A stretch of 64,000 nucleotides of DNA, taken from assembly GCA_023935145.1 (NCBI GenBank), contig CM043702.1, positions 104,483,588-104,547,587 of the forward strand, given 5' to 3'. Numbering within the stretch: the stretch's first letter is position 1; every line of letters starts with the position of its first letter. The stretch is from Bretschneidera sinensis. Taxonomy: Eukaryota > Streptophyta > Magnoliopsida > Brassicales > Akaniaceae. The translations under genes were made by a program, and so were the position numbers. The notes under the pieces are model-generated. The model was not told the origin of the DNA. It made no database searches and was given only the letters and a program-made list of their open reading frames with translations. Shown here piece after piece: positions 45,793 to 57,387 of this stretch.

Positions 45793-47598
45793 ATGTCAGA
45801 CGACAAGAACAAAAATAATTCCGGAGATACGTCAGGAGATGGTGATCCGAAGTTGCTCATGGAGGCTTTAATGGGTGAGATGAGAAGAGTATTGCGAACG
45901 AAGATGGAACAGGTTCATGAACGGATTGATCGGGTAGAGAATACACGTGTGGGGCAGCAACAAAATGCTCCTAATGTGCGTAGGAGAGAGAGAGTTCAAC
46001 CTAGGGGAGAGAGAGTTGAAGATGAAGAGTATTATGGGAATAGATTTGATGAAGAAGATGATCGGGAATTAGTTGTTAGCCATAGGAGATTTGGTGGTCG
46101 AGGTAGAGAAGCTAGGAATCGGGAAGATAATAACTTGGGTAGTATTAAGATGAAGATTCCATCATTTCAAGGCAAAAACGATCCTGAAGCTTACCTTGAG
46201 TGGGAGAAGAAGATAGAATTAGTGTTTGATTGTCATAATTATTCTGAGCTTAAAAAGGTTAAACTTGCGGCCATTGAATTTTTTGACTATGTGATTGTTT
46301 GGTGGGATCAGCAAGTGTTAAATAGGAGGAGAAATAGAGAGCGTCCAATAGAGACTTGGGAAGAGATGAAAACCATGATGAGGAAACGGTTTGTTCCAAG
46401 CCATTACTACCGTGAGTTATACCAAAAATTGCAAAGTCTTACACAAGGTAATCGGAGTGTGGAGGATTATTATAAAGAGATGGAAGTAGCTATGATTCGA
46501 GCAAATGTAGGGGAGGATCGAGAGGCTACTATGGCTAGGTTCTTGGCTGGTTTGAACCTAGAAATTGCTAATTCGATGGAGTTACATCATTATGTGGAAT
46601 TGGAAGATATGGTACACATGGCTGTCAAAATTGAGAACCAACTCAAGAGGATGGGCAGCAATACACAACAAAACCCTAACTCGGGTTCATCTTGGAGGCT
46701 AAATTTTGTGAAGCAAGCCACGGCCAAGCCCAAAACCGAGCAAAAGCAAGAAAGTACCAGCCATGGAAATCAAGGTAAAACTGACTCTTCTACCACTAGA
46801 AATCATGATATTAAGTGTTTTAAATGCCAAGACAGGGGTCACATAGCAAGCCAATGTCCGAACAAAAGAGTTATGGTATTGCGAGATAATGGTGAAATTG
46901 AAACCGAGGGCGAAGAAGATACCGAATCTATGCCACCATTAGAGGATGCAAGTGATGTGGAATACGCTGCCCAAGGAGAATTGTTGGTTGCAAGGAGAGC
47001 TCTAAGTGTGCAAATCAAAGAATATGACAAAGTGCAACGAGAAAACATCTTCCATACTAGATGCCACGAGCAAAACAAGGTATGTAGTATGATTATTGAT
47101 GGAGGTAGTTGTACTAACATTGCTAGCACTACAATGGTTGAGAAATTAGGGCTGCCAACGATTAAACATCCTCGGCCTTACAAGTTACAATGGCTCAATA
47201 ATAGTGGTGAACTGAGGGTGAATAACCAGGTGTTAGTTTCCTTTCGTATTGAAAAATATGAAGATGAAATTTTGTGTGATGTAGTTCTGATGCAAGCTAG
47301 ACACTTGTTACTAGGCTGGCCATGGCAATTCGATCGATGTGTTAAGCATGATGGCTTCACCAACAAATATTCATTTGTTAAAAATCAAAGAACAATCACT
47401 CTAGTTCCTTTGACACCAAAGCAAGTTTATGAAGATCAAGTGAGGTTACAAAAAGAGAGTGAGCAAACGAAAGAGAGTGATAAAAAGAGAACGAATGAAA
47501 ACCAGAAGGAGAAAATGAGAGAGGCCAAAAAAATTAAGATAGAAAATAAGAGAGCTAATCGGCCATTGAGAGAAAAACAAATTTCTATGCAAGAATGA
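45793..47598 (+). CDS. GypA.5 Gag and protease (N-terminal part of the polyprotein)
   Basis: 601 codons from the first ATG after the leader. Residues 20-55 are charged and helical (LLMEALMGEMRRVLR). The gag core spans about 120-290 (KIPSFQGKNDPEAYLEWEKK, WEEMKTMMRKRFVPSHYY, MARFLAGLNLEIANSMEL). The CCHC zinc knuckle CFKCQDRGHIASQC is at about 342-355. The aspartic protease site IIDGGSCTN is near 434. Gag packages element RNA and the protease matures the polyprotein. In GypA.4 this frame continues into RT; here a one-base deletion near 47560 shifts it to a false end, REKQISMQE. Gag itself looks undamaged and could be translated if expressed. Confidence 0.9.
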   Translation: MSDDKNKNNSGDTSGDGDPKLLMEALMGEMRRVLRTKMEQVHERIDRVENTRVGQQQNAPNVRRRERVQPRGERVEDEEYYGNRFDEEDDRELVVSHRRFGGRGREARNREDNNLGSIKMKIPSFQGKNDPEAYLEWEKKIELVFDCHNYSELKKVKLAAIEFFDYVIVWWDQQVLNRRRNRERPIETWEEMKTMMRKRFVPSHYYRELYQKLQSLTQGNRSVEDYYKEMEVAMIRANVGEDREATMARFLAGLNLEIANSMELHHYVELEDMVHMAVKIENQLKRMGSNTQQNPNSGSSWRLNFVKQATAKPKTEQKQESTSHGNQGKTDSSTTRNHDIKCFKCQDRGHIASQCPNKRVMVLRDNGEIETEGEEDTESMPPLEDASDVEYAAQGELLVARRALSVQIKEYDKVQRENIFHTRCHEQNKVCSMIIDGGSCTNIASTTMVEKLGLPTIKHPRPYKLQWLNNSGELRVNNQVLVSFRIEKYEDEILCDVVLMQARHLLLGWPWQFDRCVKHDGFTNKYSFVKNQRTITLVPLTPKQVYEDQVRLQKESEQTKESDKKRTNENQKEKMREAKKIKIENKRANRPLREKQISMQE

Positions 47599-50558
47599 GT
47601 GAAATAAAAAGAGCAGTGATTTTAAATCAGCCAATGATTGTACTTTTGTACAAAGAGGCGTTAAACACTAACCAATTTGACTCATCTTTGCCTAGTTCTA
47701 TTGTTTCTCTTTTACAGGAGTTTGATGATATCTTTCCCGAGAAGATTCCACATGGCTTACCGCCTATTCGAGGAATTGAACATCAAATTGATTTCGTGCC
47801 CGGTGCTACAATTCCAAACCGACCAGCCTATCGAAGCAATCCCGAAGAGACAAAGGAACTACAAAGGCAGGTTAGTGATTTAATGGAAACGGGGTACGTA
47901 AGAGAAAGCATGAGCCCGTGTGCTGTTCCGGTGATTTTGGTTCCTAAAAAGGATGGGACGTAGAGAATGTGCATTGATAGCCGAGCAATCAACAATAAAA
48001 CGGTAAAGTATCGACATCCTATCCCTCGTTTAGATGATATGCTAGATGAATTGCATGGTGCATGTGTATTCTCTAAAATTGATTTAAAAAGTTGATATCA
48101 TCAAATAAGAATGAAAGAGGGAGATGAATAGAAAATTGCTTTTAAAACGAAATATGGTTTATATGAGTGGTTAGTTATGCCATTTGGACTAACAAATGCA
48201 CCAAGTACTTTCATGAGATTAATGAACCATGTTTTGCGAGCTTTTATAGGCAGATTCGTTGTTGTTTATTTTGATGATATTCTCATTTATAGCACAAACA
48301 TAGATGATCATGTTGTCCATTTAAAATCAGTTTTGGATGTGCTTAGAAAAGAAAAGTTGTTTGCTAACTTGAAGAAGTGCACTTTTTGCACCGATAAGCT
48401 TGTGTTTCTTGGTTTTGTTGTGAGTGCACAAGGAATACAGGTTGATGAAGAGAAGATTCGTGCAATTAAAGAATGGCCAAGTCCCATGAGTGTAAGTCAA
48501 GTTCGTAGTTTTCATGGACTTGCTAGTTTTTATAGGCGGTTCGTGAAAGACTTTAGCAGTATTGCCGCACCGCTTACTGAAGTCATCAAGAAGCACGTTG
48601 GATTCAAATGGGGAGATGAGCAAGAAAAAGCATTCCAATTGATCAAAGAAAAATTAACTCATGCTCCTTTACTTGCTTTGCCTGATTTTACTAAAACCTT
48701 TGAAATTGAATGTGATGCTTCAGGTTTGGGTATCGGCGCAGTTCTTATGCAAGGAAGACCAATCGCATATTTCAGTGAGAAATTAAGTGGAGCAACTTTA
48801 AACTATCCTACTTATGATAAAGAATTTTATGCGTTAGTTCAAGCATTGGAAACATGGCAACACTATCTTTGGCCTAAGGAGTTCGTGATTCACACCGATC
48901 ATGAGTTCTTGAAGCATATAAAAGGACAACACAAGTTGAGTAGGAGACATGCACGATGGGTAGAATTCATCGAGACATTTCCATATATCATTCGATACAA
49001 GCAAGGTAAGGAAAACATCGTTGCAGATGCACTTTCTCGAAGGTACGTATTAATTTCTACTCTAGATGCAAAATTACTTGGTTTTGAGTACATTAAAGAG
49101 TTGTATTCTTTAGACACCGATTTTTGTGAGGGGTTTCGGGCTTGTGAGAAAAATGCAGTGGGTAAGTTCTTTAAGCACGAGGGATTCTTATTTCGAGAGA
49201 ATAAGTTATGTGTACCGAATTGCTCTTTGCGTGAGTTGTTAGTGAGGGAATCCCATGGAGGAGGTTTAATGGGTCACTTTGGAGTTGCTAAGACCTTAGC
49301 CGTTTTAAAAGAACACTTCTATTGGCCACACATGAAAAGAGATATTGAGAGAATTTATGGTAGATGTGTCATATGTAGGCAGGCAAAATCTCGAGTGCAA
49401 CCCCATGGTTTATACATGCCACTACCCATTCCTAGTGAGCCTTGGATAGATATTTCGATAGACTTTGTGTTAGGTTTACCTAGGTCTAAATGTGGTAGGG
49501 ATTCAATTTTTGTGGTTATGGATAGATTTTCTAAGATGGCACATTTTATTCCATGTCACAAAACTGATGATGCTTCCAATGTTGCTAATTTGTTCTTTAA
49601 AGAAATTGTAAGATTACATGGTATGCCTAGAACGATTGTTTCAGATAGAGACGCTAAGTTCTTAAGTTACTTTTGGAAGACTTTGTGGTATAAGTTAGGG
49701 ACTAAGCTATTATTTTCTACTACTTGTCACCCACAAACTGATGGTCAAACTGAAGTAGTAAATAGAACTTTGTCTACTTTGTTGAGAGCTATTATTAAAT
49801 AGAACATCAAAACATGGGAAGAGTGTTTACCACATGTTGAGTTTGCTTATAATCGTTCTGTTCATTCTGCTACTAAATTCTCACCATTTGAAATTGTTTA
49901 TGGTTTTAATCCTTTAACTCCATTGGATTTAACGTCATTACCTATGTCGGAACATGCTAACTTGGATGGAAAGAAAAGGGATGAATTTGTTAAGCAGATA
50001 CATGAGAAGGCAAGACTAAACATTGAGAGGCAAACGGAACAATATGCAAAACAAGCTAACAAAGGTCATCGACAGCTAATTTTTCAACCCGAAGATTGGG
50101 TTTGGTTACACATGAGGAAAGAAAGATTTCCGACATAAAGGTGTTCAAAGTTACTTCCTAGAAGAGATGGGCCTTTTCAAGTCCTTGAGCGCATCAATGA
50201 TAATGCATACAAATTGGATTTACCCAGTGAGTACAATGTTAGTGCCACTTTCAATGTTTCTGATTTAAGCCCTTTTGATGTAGGTGATGATTTGAGGACA
50301 AATCCTTTTCAAGAGGAGGGAAATGATGAGGACACGGCTAACAAATGGGATGCGGAGCCTCTTCAAGTTCCAATTGGTCCAGTTACAAGGGCTCGAGCTA
50401 AAAGGTTCAAAGAAACTCTCAATGGGCTTATTCAACACATTTGGGCTAAGAACTATCTTTGGGGGCCCAAAGATGATGCTATACATGATCTACAAGGATG
50501 GGTTTCCATGATCCAGGGGAACTTCCACTTTGGAATTTCGGGAGGACCCAATGAATAG
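47595..50558 (+). pseudogene. GypA.5 reverse transcriptase, RNase H and integrase
   Basis: One frame from 47595 to 50558 with stops at 47961-47963, about 48093, about 48129, 49800-49802, 50136-50138 and a last one two codons early. [19 protein letters not shown] and intact YFDDILIYS (about 48268). RNase [39 protein letters not shown]. Integrase: zinc finger [10 protein letters not shown]...CVICRQAK, core Asp in [11 protein letters not shown], Asp in IVSDRDAKF, Glu in [11 protein letters not shown]. The tail [16 protein letters not shown] crosses the LTR border at 50324 and ends inside it with VPIGPVTRARAKRFKETL. Known function: copying element RNA into DNA and inserting it. Confidence 0.93.
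50311..50323 (+). promoter_or_regulatory. Polypurine tract of GypA.5
   Basis: AAGAGGAGGGAAA directly before the 3' LTR, inside the pol frame (FQEEGN). Confidence 0.85.
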
Positions 50559-51298
50559 AATTAAAATGGTCATATCTTCTTGCCCACAACTCCAAATGGG
50601 CTGAAACTTATTAGGATGGAAAGATGACGTCTTGGCACTCAATTTTGACCTAAGAAAGTTTCAAAAAGGATATCGTTTGGGCCTGGTATGATGGGCCGAA
50701 ATCCAGTAGGCTGTTGCATCCGAATCTACGTTGGGCTTGCACATTTTCTTAATTGTTTCCTTCTGAATTTAATTGTTGCATTATAAGGCTTGCATGCCAA
50801 GTTAGGTACTTTCCTTATTTGAATTTTAGGTTACCAAAATTCTATTTAGGTTTATTTCCTATTTCGTAGTTTCTTATTCCTACCAGAATTCTGTTTAGGT
50901 TTATTTCCTATTTTTTAGTTTTCCTTTTTCTATTTGGTTACGAATTCTCATGTATTTAAATAGCCATTGGCTTTTGGAATAAGACAATTCAGATTTGATT
51001 CATACTTTCAGAGAGAAATTTCTCTTTGGTTCTTTTAGAACTTCTGAACTTATCGGAGTTTCCGTGGCGTTCATCTTCGACTTATCAATCAATCCTTCCA
51101 TAATTGGTTGTGGTGTCTTCATTATACCAAGGTTCTTGCTTCGATGTAAGCAACGGGCCGCGGTCTCAGTCTTCATTATTCCAAGGTTCTTGCTTCAATA
51201 TAAGCAACGGGTCGCGGTCTCACATAAATCTGCTTCTAAACGATCTTGGAGGTCTTCTTGATCCATAAATTTCTTAGTTCTTGGCGTGGATCATATCA
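50324..51298 (+). repeat. 3' LTR of GypA.5, encoding the pol C-terminus
   Basis: TGATGAGGACACGG to GATCATATCA, 975 bases. The first 235 bases code for the integrase tail. TATTTAAATAG (50953-50963) is the likely TATA box. 54-bp units at 51115-51168 and 51169-51222. Confidence 0.96.
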
Positions 51299-51303
51299 AC
51301 ATG

Positions 51304-51725
51304 GGTCAATTAGAAAGCTTAAGGGAACTAAACATGGCGAGCCTCATAATAAAAGAAAGAAGGAAATAAAACAATTCCATTGTTGTTCATTCTGATGGAA
51401 AATTCGGTGAATCATGAGACATGAAGACATTACACATTGGAGTTATTTGGAAGCTTCATTTTTATGTGCTAGTTCACTTTACACGGATTCAAGCTTGTGA
51501 TGCCTTAGTCGGCCTCTTGTAAGTAATTAGATTTTAAAATTCCTTCATTGCGAAGATAGGTTTATATTTTAAGCTTGCTCATGAATGAATATCATGGTTT
51601 TGTGTGCTACTTAAATTTTTGGACACCATGAATGATGGATTTATCTTTGTGTTCTTTGTTTTTCATTTAGTTTTTTTTTATTTGGTTTTGCTAAAGGACT
51701 ATCAAAATGTAAGTTTGGGGATAGT
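51304..51725 (+). other. AthB.2 3' untranslated region, second part, with polypurine tract
   Basis: Continues the AthB.2 region after GypA.5. No gene. AAGTTTGGGGATAGT (51711-51725) precedes the 3' LTR as the likely plus-strand primer. Confidence 0.8.
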
Positions 51726-53502
51726 TGATGAGTGCTAAATATTGCATATTTTGGCCCCTTAATTTACATTTGTTAATTCTTTAGTTGTGTCCTAATATGA
51801 TATTTTGTGTTAGTTCTATGATTTTTAATGTTTTATAGAATTGCAAAGGAAATTGGGGATTTAATGTGAAAAAAATGTAAAAACTGGAATCTGCTGTTGC
51901 AATTGAGCACAGGAGACCTGCGATCGAGCGCAACTGTGCTCAACTATTTATTTATATGTTTAGCTTAGGAATTTGTTACTTTGAGTTGTTTTTTTCGTTG
52001 TTTTACAGGTTTACAAGCACTTGGAAAGGAGTTTCACTAAATTTTCATAATTGCATGTACAAATAAGTCATTTTTGTTGATTAAACTGTATTGATTCAGG
52101 AAAAACCAGGAGATGAGCCATATATGCTTGGAAAGATCATATGTCTATTTTCTGCAGAATTTTACGGCTCATAAATATGATTTTTCTAGAGAAAGTTATG
52201 GTAATTTTAGTAGACAAAGGTCAAGCTGTGCGTGATTTCAATGTGGCAGAAATGATTTTTGCAGATTAAACTGTAATGATTCAGGAAGAAACAGGAGACG
52301 CGCCATATATGCTTAGAAAGATCCGGATGTCTATTTTCTGGAGAATTTTACGGCTCATAAATATTATTTTTCTAGAGAAAGTTATGGCAGTTTTAGTAGA
52401 AAAATGTCAGGCTGTGCATGATTTCAGCGTGGGCAGATGTTTTGAAGGGCATATGAAGGCTTAAATCTCACATCCCACATCAATTGGAAACACATTCTAC
52501 ATCTCACATCTCCCATCGGATTGAAAACACATTGCACTCATGGAGTTCCCCTATAAAAGCCCCATTTCACTTCATCAAATGGGTGTGCAATCTCGGAGGC
52601 TTTGCTACCAAGGGGTGCAATCTGGAGGATTTTGCTACCAATCGGGGGAAGTACCACACAACAGCTGCAAGTGGAATTTCTCTCTCCATATATTGTTAGT
52701 TTTAATTTATTTCTTTTAAGTTTTAAAGTTTAATGTTTAACACTTTAACGTTTGCTCTAATATTTCCATTGAGATTTTTGTTATCCATTATATTTATGGG
52801 TAACTAAATTCTTAAGTGGGGCTAGGGATGAACTTGCACAGTAGATGGTATTTTTGTTTATTTTTTTAATTTATGTATTTCATTTTCAATTACCAAAACT
52901 CTTTTGTTTTACCATTCTCAATTCATTGGTGATGTTTTCTTCTCCGAATAATCGTAGAATTTATTCTGTTTATGGATTCAGTCATGCTTTCTCTACTAAA
53001 TGGATTAGCTCTTTGATTATGTTTGGATCAATTATTTATCTATATTGATTTAATTCTTTGCTGCAATATCGCTTCTTGAGTATAGTGTCGTCGTTGGATT
53101 TTCTCAATAGTGATAATAATTTACGTATTTTAAAAGTGGTAAATGATTTTTCAAAGGGTTACATTTGGTTTAATCTTGGTTTATAAATCTACACCTTCCG
53201 ATTGGGAATTTTGGGAATTGAGTTCCCAATTGAGTTATTCAATGAATTAAGAATAATTAAAATACCATATTTGTGCAAGAGATTCCCGACACTTTACTGT
53301 TTGTCAAATTTGAGTACTTTCTCCGTTAGTCACTTTGCTTCATTTTAATTTGCATTTAAAATTAACCTTTGTTCTCCATTAATCATTTAATATTTTTCTT
53401 TAGTTTCTTTGTTCCTTCTACTATTTTTTAAATTTGTCTCTCTATGGAATCGATACCCCAAAGTTGTGCTATAACTACCACGTTATTCTTTAGGCGTAAT
53501 CA
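51726..53502 (+). repeat. 3' LTR of AthB.2, mosaic variant
   Basis: 1777 bases, TGATGAGTGCTAAATA to GGCGTAATCA. The first ~230 bases resemble LtrD (including one TGCGATCGAGCGCA word near 51919), then AthB-type sequence starts at TTTAGCTTAGG. A ~185-base tandem duplication is at 52079-52447. TATA-like CCTATAAAAGCC near 52551. The distal ~650 bases differ from the AthB.1 LTR. No gene. Confidence 0.78.
52079..52447 (+). repeat. ~185-bp tandem duplication in the AthB.2 LTR
   Basis: Two units beginning ATTAAACTGTA and including GCCATATATGCTTGG/AG and TTTTACGGCTCATAAATA. AthB.1 LTRs have one unit, so it arose in this lineage. Confidence 0.88.
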
Positions 53503-56065
53503 GGGAGGTATAGTGATAAGGTGCTTTGTGATGTAATTCCTATGCATGCTGGCCATATTTTGTTAGGGAGACCATGGTAGTATGATAGGAGGGTGATTCA
53601 TGACGGGTTTAGGAACAGGTACAGCTTTGTAAGGATGGAAAAACAACCAAGCTTGCTCCTTTAACCCCAAAACAGGTCTATGAGGACCAACTGAAGCTGA
53701 AAAGTGAGATTGAGCAAAAAAAAAAGGGTGAGTCTGAAACACAAGAAAGAAAAATGAGAATAGGGCCGAAACCTCAAGAAAAATATAGGGTGAAAAAGAA
53801 AATAGAGAGATGGCTGAGAATAAAGAAAAGAGAGTAGAGCCACGTGAGAATAAAGAAAAGAGAGTGGAGCCATGTGAGAAGAAAGAAAGAGAACCTACAG
53901 AGAGAAAAGGAAAGACAAAGATCAGTTTTTATGCAGAGGAGAGTGAGGTTAAGAGGGCCTTCTTGGCAGATCATCCTATGATTTTTTTTGTTTACAAAGA
54001 ATCTTATTTTAATCTTGATGAAACTAACCAATCTCTTCCTAGTTTAGCTGTTTCTTTGTTGTAGGAGTTCGAGGATGTATTTTCGTAGGAGATGTCGAAT
54101 GAGTTGCCACCCATTAGAGGCATTGAGCATCAAATTGATTTCGTACCTGGAGCTGTTATTCCAAACCGAGCAGCCTATAAGAGTAATTCAGAGGAGATAA
54201 AGGAGCTTCAAAGGAAAGTTGAAGATTTAATGGGCAAGGGGTACGTGAGGGAGAGCATGAACCCATGTGCAGTACTAGTGCTACTAGTGCCAAAGAATGA
54301 TGGGACTTGGAGGATGTGAGTTGATTGCAGAGCGGTCAACAATATTATGGTAAAGTATCATCATCCCATTCCTAGATTAGATGATATGCTTGATGAATTG
54401 CATGGCTCATGTATTTTCAGTAAAATAGATCTTAAAAGTGGATACCATCAAATTAGAATGAAAGAGGGAGATGAATGGAAAACTGCTTTTAAGACTAAAT
54501 ATGGACTTTATGAATGGTTGGTTGTGCCACTTGGACTTACAAATGCGCCTAGTACTTTCATGAGATTAATGAACCATATAATACTTGTGTTCATAGGCAA
54601 ATTTGTAGTCGTGTACTTTGATGATATCCTAGTGTACAGTAATAACTTAGATGAACATATTGATCATTTAAGATGTGTGTTCGATGTGGAAAATTGTATG
54701 CTAATTTTAAAAAATGTACCTTTTGCATGGAAAAAGAAACTTGGTTATGTTGTTAGTACAAAAGGTATTGAGGTGGATGAAGAGAAATTCAAGGCCATCA
54801 AGGAGTGGCCAACGCCTAAAGGCATTACTGAAGTAAGAAGCTTTCATGGTTTAGCTAGATTTTATAGGTGTTTTGTAAAGGATTTTAGCACCATTGCTGT
54901 ACCACTCACTGAAATAATTAAAAAGAGTGTTGGATTTCATTGGGGGATTGATCAAACGAATGCATTTGCACCTGTGTTATTACCTGACTTTAACAAAACT
55001 TTTAAGATTGAATATGATGCCTTAAGAATAGGAATTAGAGCCATTTTGATGCAGGATAGGCGGCCCATAGCCTTCTTTAGTGAGAAGTTAAGTGGGGCGG
55101 CCCTGAATTACCCCACTTACGACGAAGAACTTTATACTATTATTCACGCTCTAGAGACGTGGCAGCACTACCTTTGGCCTAAGGAGTTTGTGATCCACAC
55201 TGATCATGAATCATTGAAGCATCTCAAGGGTCAAGGGAAATTAAATAAGAGACATGCTAGATGGATGGAATACATCGAGACCTTTCCTTATGTCATCTGT
55301 TACAAGCAAGGTAAGGAGAACATTGTTGCTGATGCTTTATCACGGAGGTATGTACTTCTTACATCTATGAGTGCTAAAATGCTTGGGTTTGAATATGTGA
55401 AAGACATGTATACCAATGATGCTGATTTTTTGATGTGTATATGGCGTGTGATAAAGTGGCATTTGGTAAGTTTTACAAGCATGATGGTTACTTGTTTAAA
55501 GAAAGCAAATTGTGTGTGCCAAATTTTTCAATGCGAGAATTATTGGTGCATGAGGCACATGGTTGGGGATTAATGGGACACTTTGGTGTCAGGAAAACCT
55601 TAGAAATTTTACATGAGCATTTCTTTTGGCCTGGGATGAGAAGAGACGTCACTCGGATATGTGGTAGGTGTCTTATATGTAGAAAGGCCAAATCTAAGGT
55701 TTTACCACATGGGTTGTATACACCCTTACTCGTTTCTAGTGAGCCATGGGTAGACATATCTATTGACTTTGTTTTGGGGCTGCCTAGGACAAAAAAAGGT
55801 AGAGTTTCTATTTTTGTGGTAGAGGACAGATTTAGTAAAATTGCACATTTCATTCTATACCATAAAATAGATGATGCCACAAACATAGCTGATTTGTTTT
55901 TCAAGGAAATAGTGCGACTCCATGGTGTACCTAGGAGTATTGTTTCTGATAGGGATATTAAATTCCTTAGCTACTTTTGGAAGATTTTGTGGGGAAAATT
56001 AGGTACCAAACTTTTACTTTTCACTACTTATCATCCACAGACTGACAGACAAACTGAAGTGGTCA
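53503..56065 (+). pseudogene. GypH protease end, reverse transcriptase, RNase H and integrase core
   Basis: The protease end is followed by a Lys/Glu-rich linker with repeated NKEKRVEP units (about 53815-53880). RT keeps [36 protein letters not shown] and intact YFDDILVYS. Paired frameshifts alter the section near 54690-54740. RNase [17 protein letters not shown] (the usual Ser after DA is Leu) and a short deletion before it. A frameshift near 55430 precedes integrase: [49 protein letters not shown]. Stops at 54062-54064, 54089-54091 and 54317-54319. CopF.2 breaks it after EVV. Confidence 0.9.
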
Positions 56066-57053
56066 TGTTGGTATTTGTCTAAGGTTTAAACATGGTTAAG
56101 GTTTAAACAAGAGATGGAAGAATGAATTTCAGCATGTTAAAAGAGTGCACACAAGTGTGCACCTCACTTTGGGTGTGTGCACACCTCCCCTTTTAGCAAG
56201 ACAAAGAAGTGCGCACAACTTTGAATGGTCCAGCATCAGTGTGTGCTGTAGCCCTGCTCCTCCCAGGCTGCAGTACCCAACAAGTGAGGATACTAGAGGA
56301 AGACCAAGGCCGCGGCTCCCCCTGCCTAAGGTCGTAGCGCCCAGAAAGTGGTGAAAATATGTTTTACCCAAGGCCACAGCGCGCCCTATTGGAAGCCTAG
56401 GTGCTAGGCACACTGATGCACATATGATTAACTTGATTCAGTCTTTTGTTAGCTGCATGGGTGCAAGTCCAAAAGGCATAGCATCACTTAGGATTGATGG
56501 AGGGCCATGGTTGATTGGTCATCAAGATCTAAGGGTGAAGAATGACACTAAAGATTGGACAAAAAGTTGGTGCACTGTATAAAGGGTCACCTAGTTTCAT
56601 TCTCATTAATTAATTGAGAGAGATTACAAGAGACACATTTTGATATACAAGTGATCAATACAATAGAGAATTGTGTGAGAGTGCAAAGACACAAAACACA
56701 AGAAGGACTCATTGTAGTGAGGCTGGTTGTAAAGAGAGAATAGCATAGATTTGATAGAGAGCTTTTGTAATAGTTCTTATCATCTTCTTTCTTCTCTTCT
56801 TAGTTTCTTCAAGAACTTAGGCTTCTTGGAGAGGGGTTGCTGTGATTGTAAAAGAACCATTGATTTAGTGCAGAGAATTCAGAGCAACTCACGGGGACGT
56901 AGGCACATTGCCGAACCTCGATAACAAATCGCTTATCTTCTTTCTTTCTTTGATTTCTGTTCCTCTTTTCAATTCCTAATATTTACAAGTCGTTCTAGAC
57001 TTGGGTGTTTGGAAGATCACCACCTGGGCATCTTGTCAAGGTGATTTCCAATA
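56066..57053 (+). repeat. 5' LTR of CopF.2
   Basis: TGTTGGTATTTGTC to TTTCCAATA. U3 has repeated palindromic words (GTGTGCAC, TGTGCACACC, GTGCGCAC) near 56145-56215. TATA-like TGTATAAAG at 56577-56585. Confidence 0.94.
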
Positions 57054-57054
57054 G

Positions 57055-57069
57055 TGGTATCAGAGCTTG
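57055..57069 (+). promoter_or_regulatory. Primer binding site of CopF.2 (initiator tRNA-Met)
   Basis: TGGTATCAGAGCTTG one base after the LTR. Confidence 0.86.
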
Positions 57070-57387
57070 CACAGTTGGGTAACGGAGCAAGAACAGAAGG
57101 TATCGGAGCAAGACTCCAAGGATCAACTTCTTGGGTGATTCAAGAATGGAGATAAGATCTATATCTGATCATGTTCTTGAGGCGAATCAAGAATGAAGTT
57201 AAGATCAATATATGATCGTGTTCTTGAGGGTGATTCAAGAACGGAGTAAAGATCAAGATTTGATTGTGTTCTTGAGGTTGATTTAAGAACGGTATTGAGA
57301 TCAATCTTCGATCTGTGTTCTTGAGGTTTAGAAGAAGTTGGAAAGCATTTGTAGGTGCTGCATGAATCAAGGGATCTTCTCTGCAGG
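57070..57387 (+). other. CopF.2 leader
   Basis: Noncoding. Contains about four imperfect repeats of a ~50-base motif built around GTGTTCTTGAGG and GATTCAAGAACGG (57125-57325). CopF.1 has two or three similar units near 10080-10170. Confidence 0.7.

Larger units (their letters stand above)
44375..51298 (+). mobile_element. GypA.5, full-length CRM-like Ty3/gypsy element, 6.9 kb
   Basis: Both LTRs (974 and 975 bases), primer site, gag-protease, RT-RNase H-integrase and polypurine tract are present, with perfect target duplication ACATG (44370-44374 and 51299-51303). By-eye comparison of the LTRs gives about 35 differences, roughly 3.5 %; at commonly used plant rates that implies an age of one to a few million years. 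It is disabled by one frameshift and several stops but keeps every domain, so it is the reference for the family. Inserted in the 3' region of AthB.2. Confidence 0.97.
43613..53502 (+). mobile_element. AthB.2, 3' part only, split by GypA.5
   Basis: 3' untranslated region (43613-44369 and 51304-51725) and 3' LTR (51726-53502). The coding part and 5' LTR are missing: the left edge joins an AthC LTR at AAGTTTGGGGGTGTG. The right edge lies inside the protease region of GypH, so AthB.2 originally inserted in GypH. Confidence 0.85.

Noticed and set aside
52845..53048. 67-codon hydrophobic frame in the AthB.2 LTR
   Set aside because: A/T-rich LTR sequence yields hydrophobic residues by chance; there is no start context or homology.
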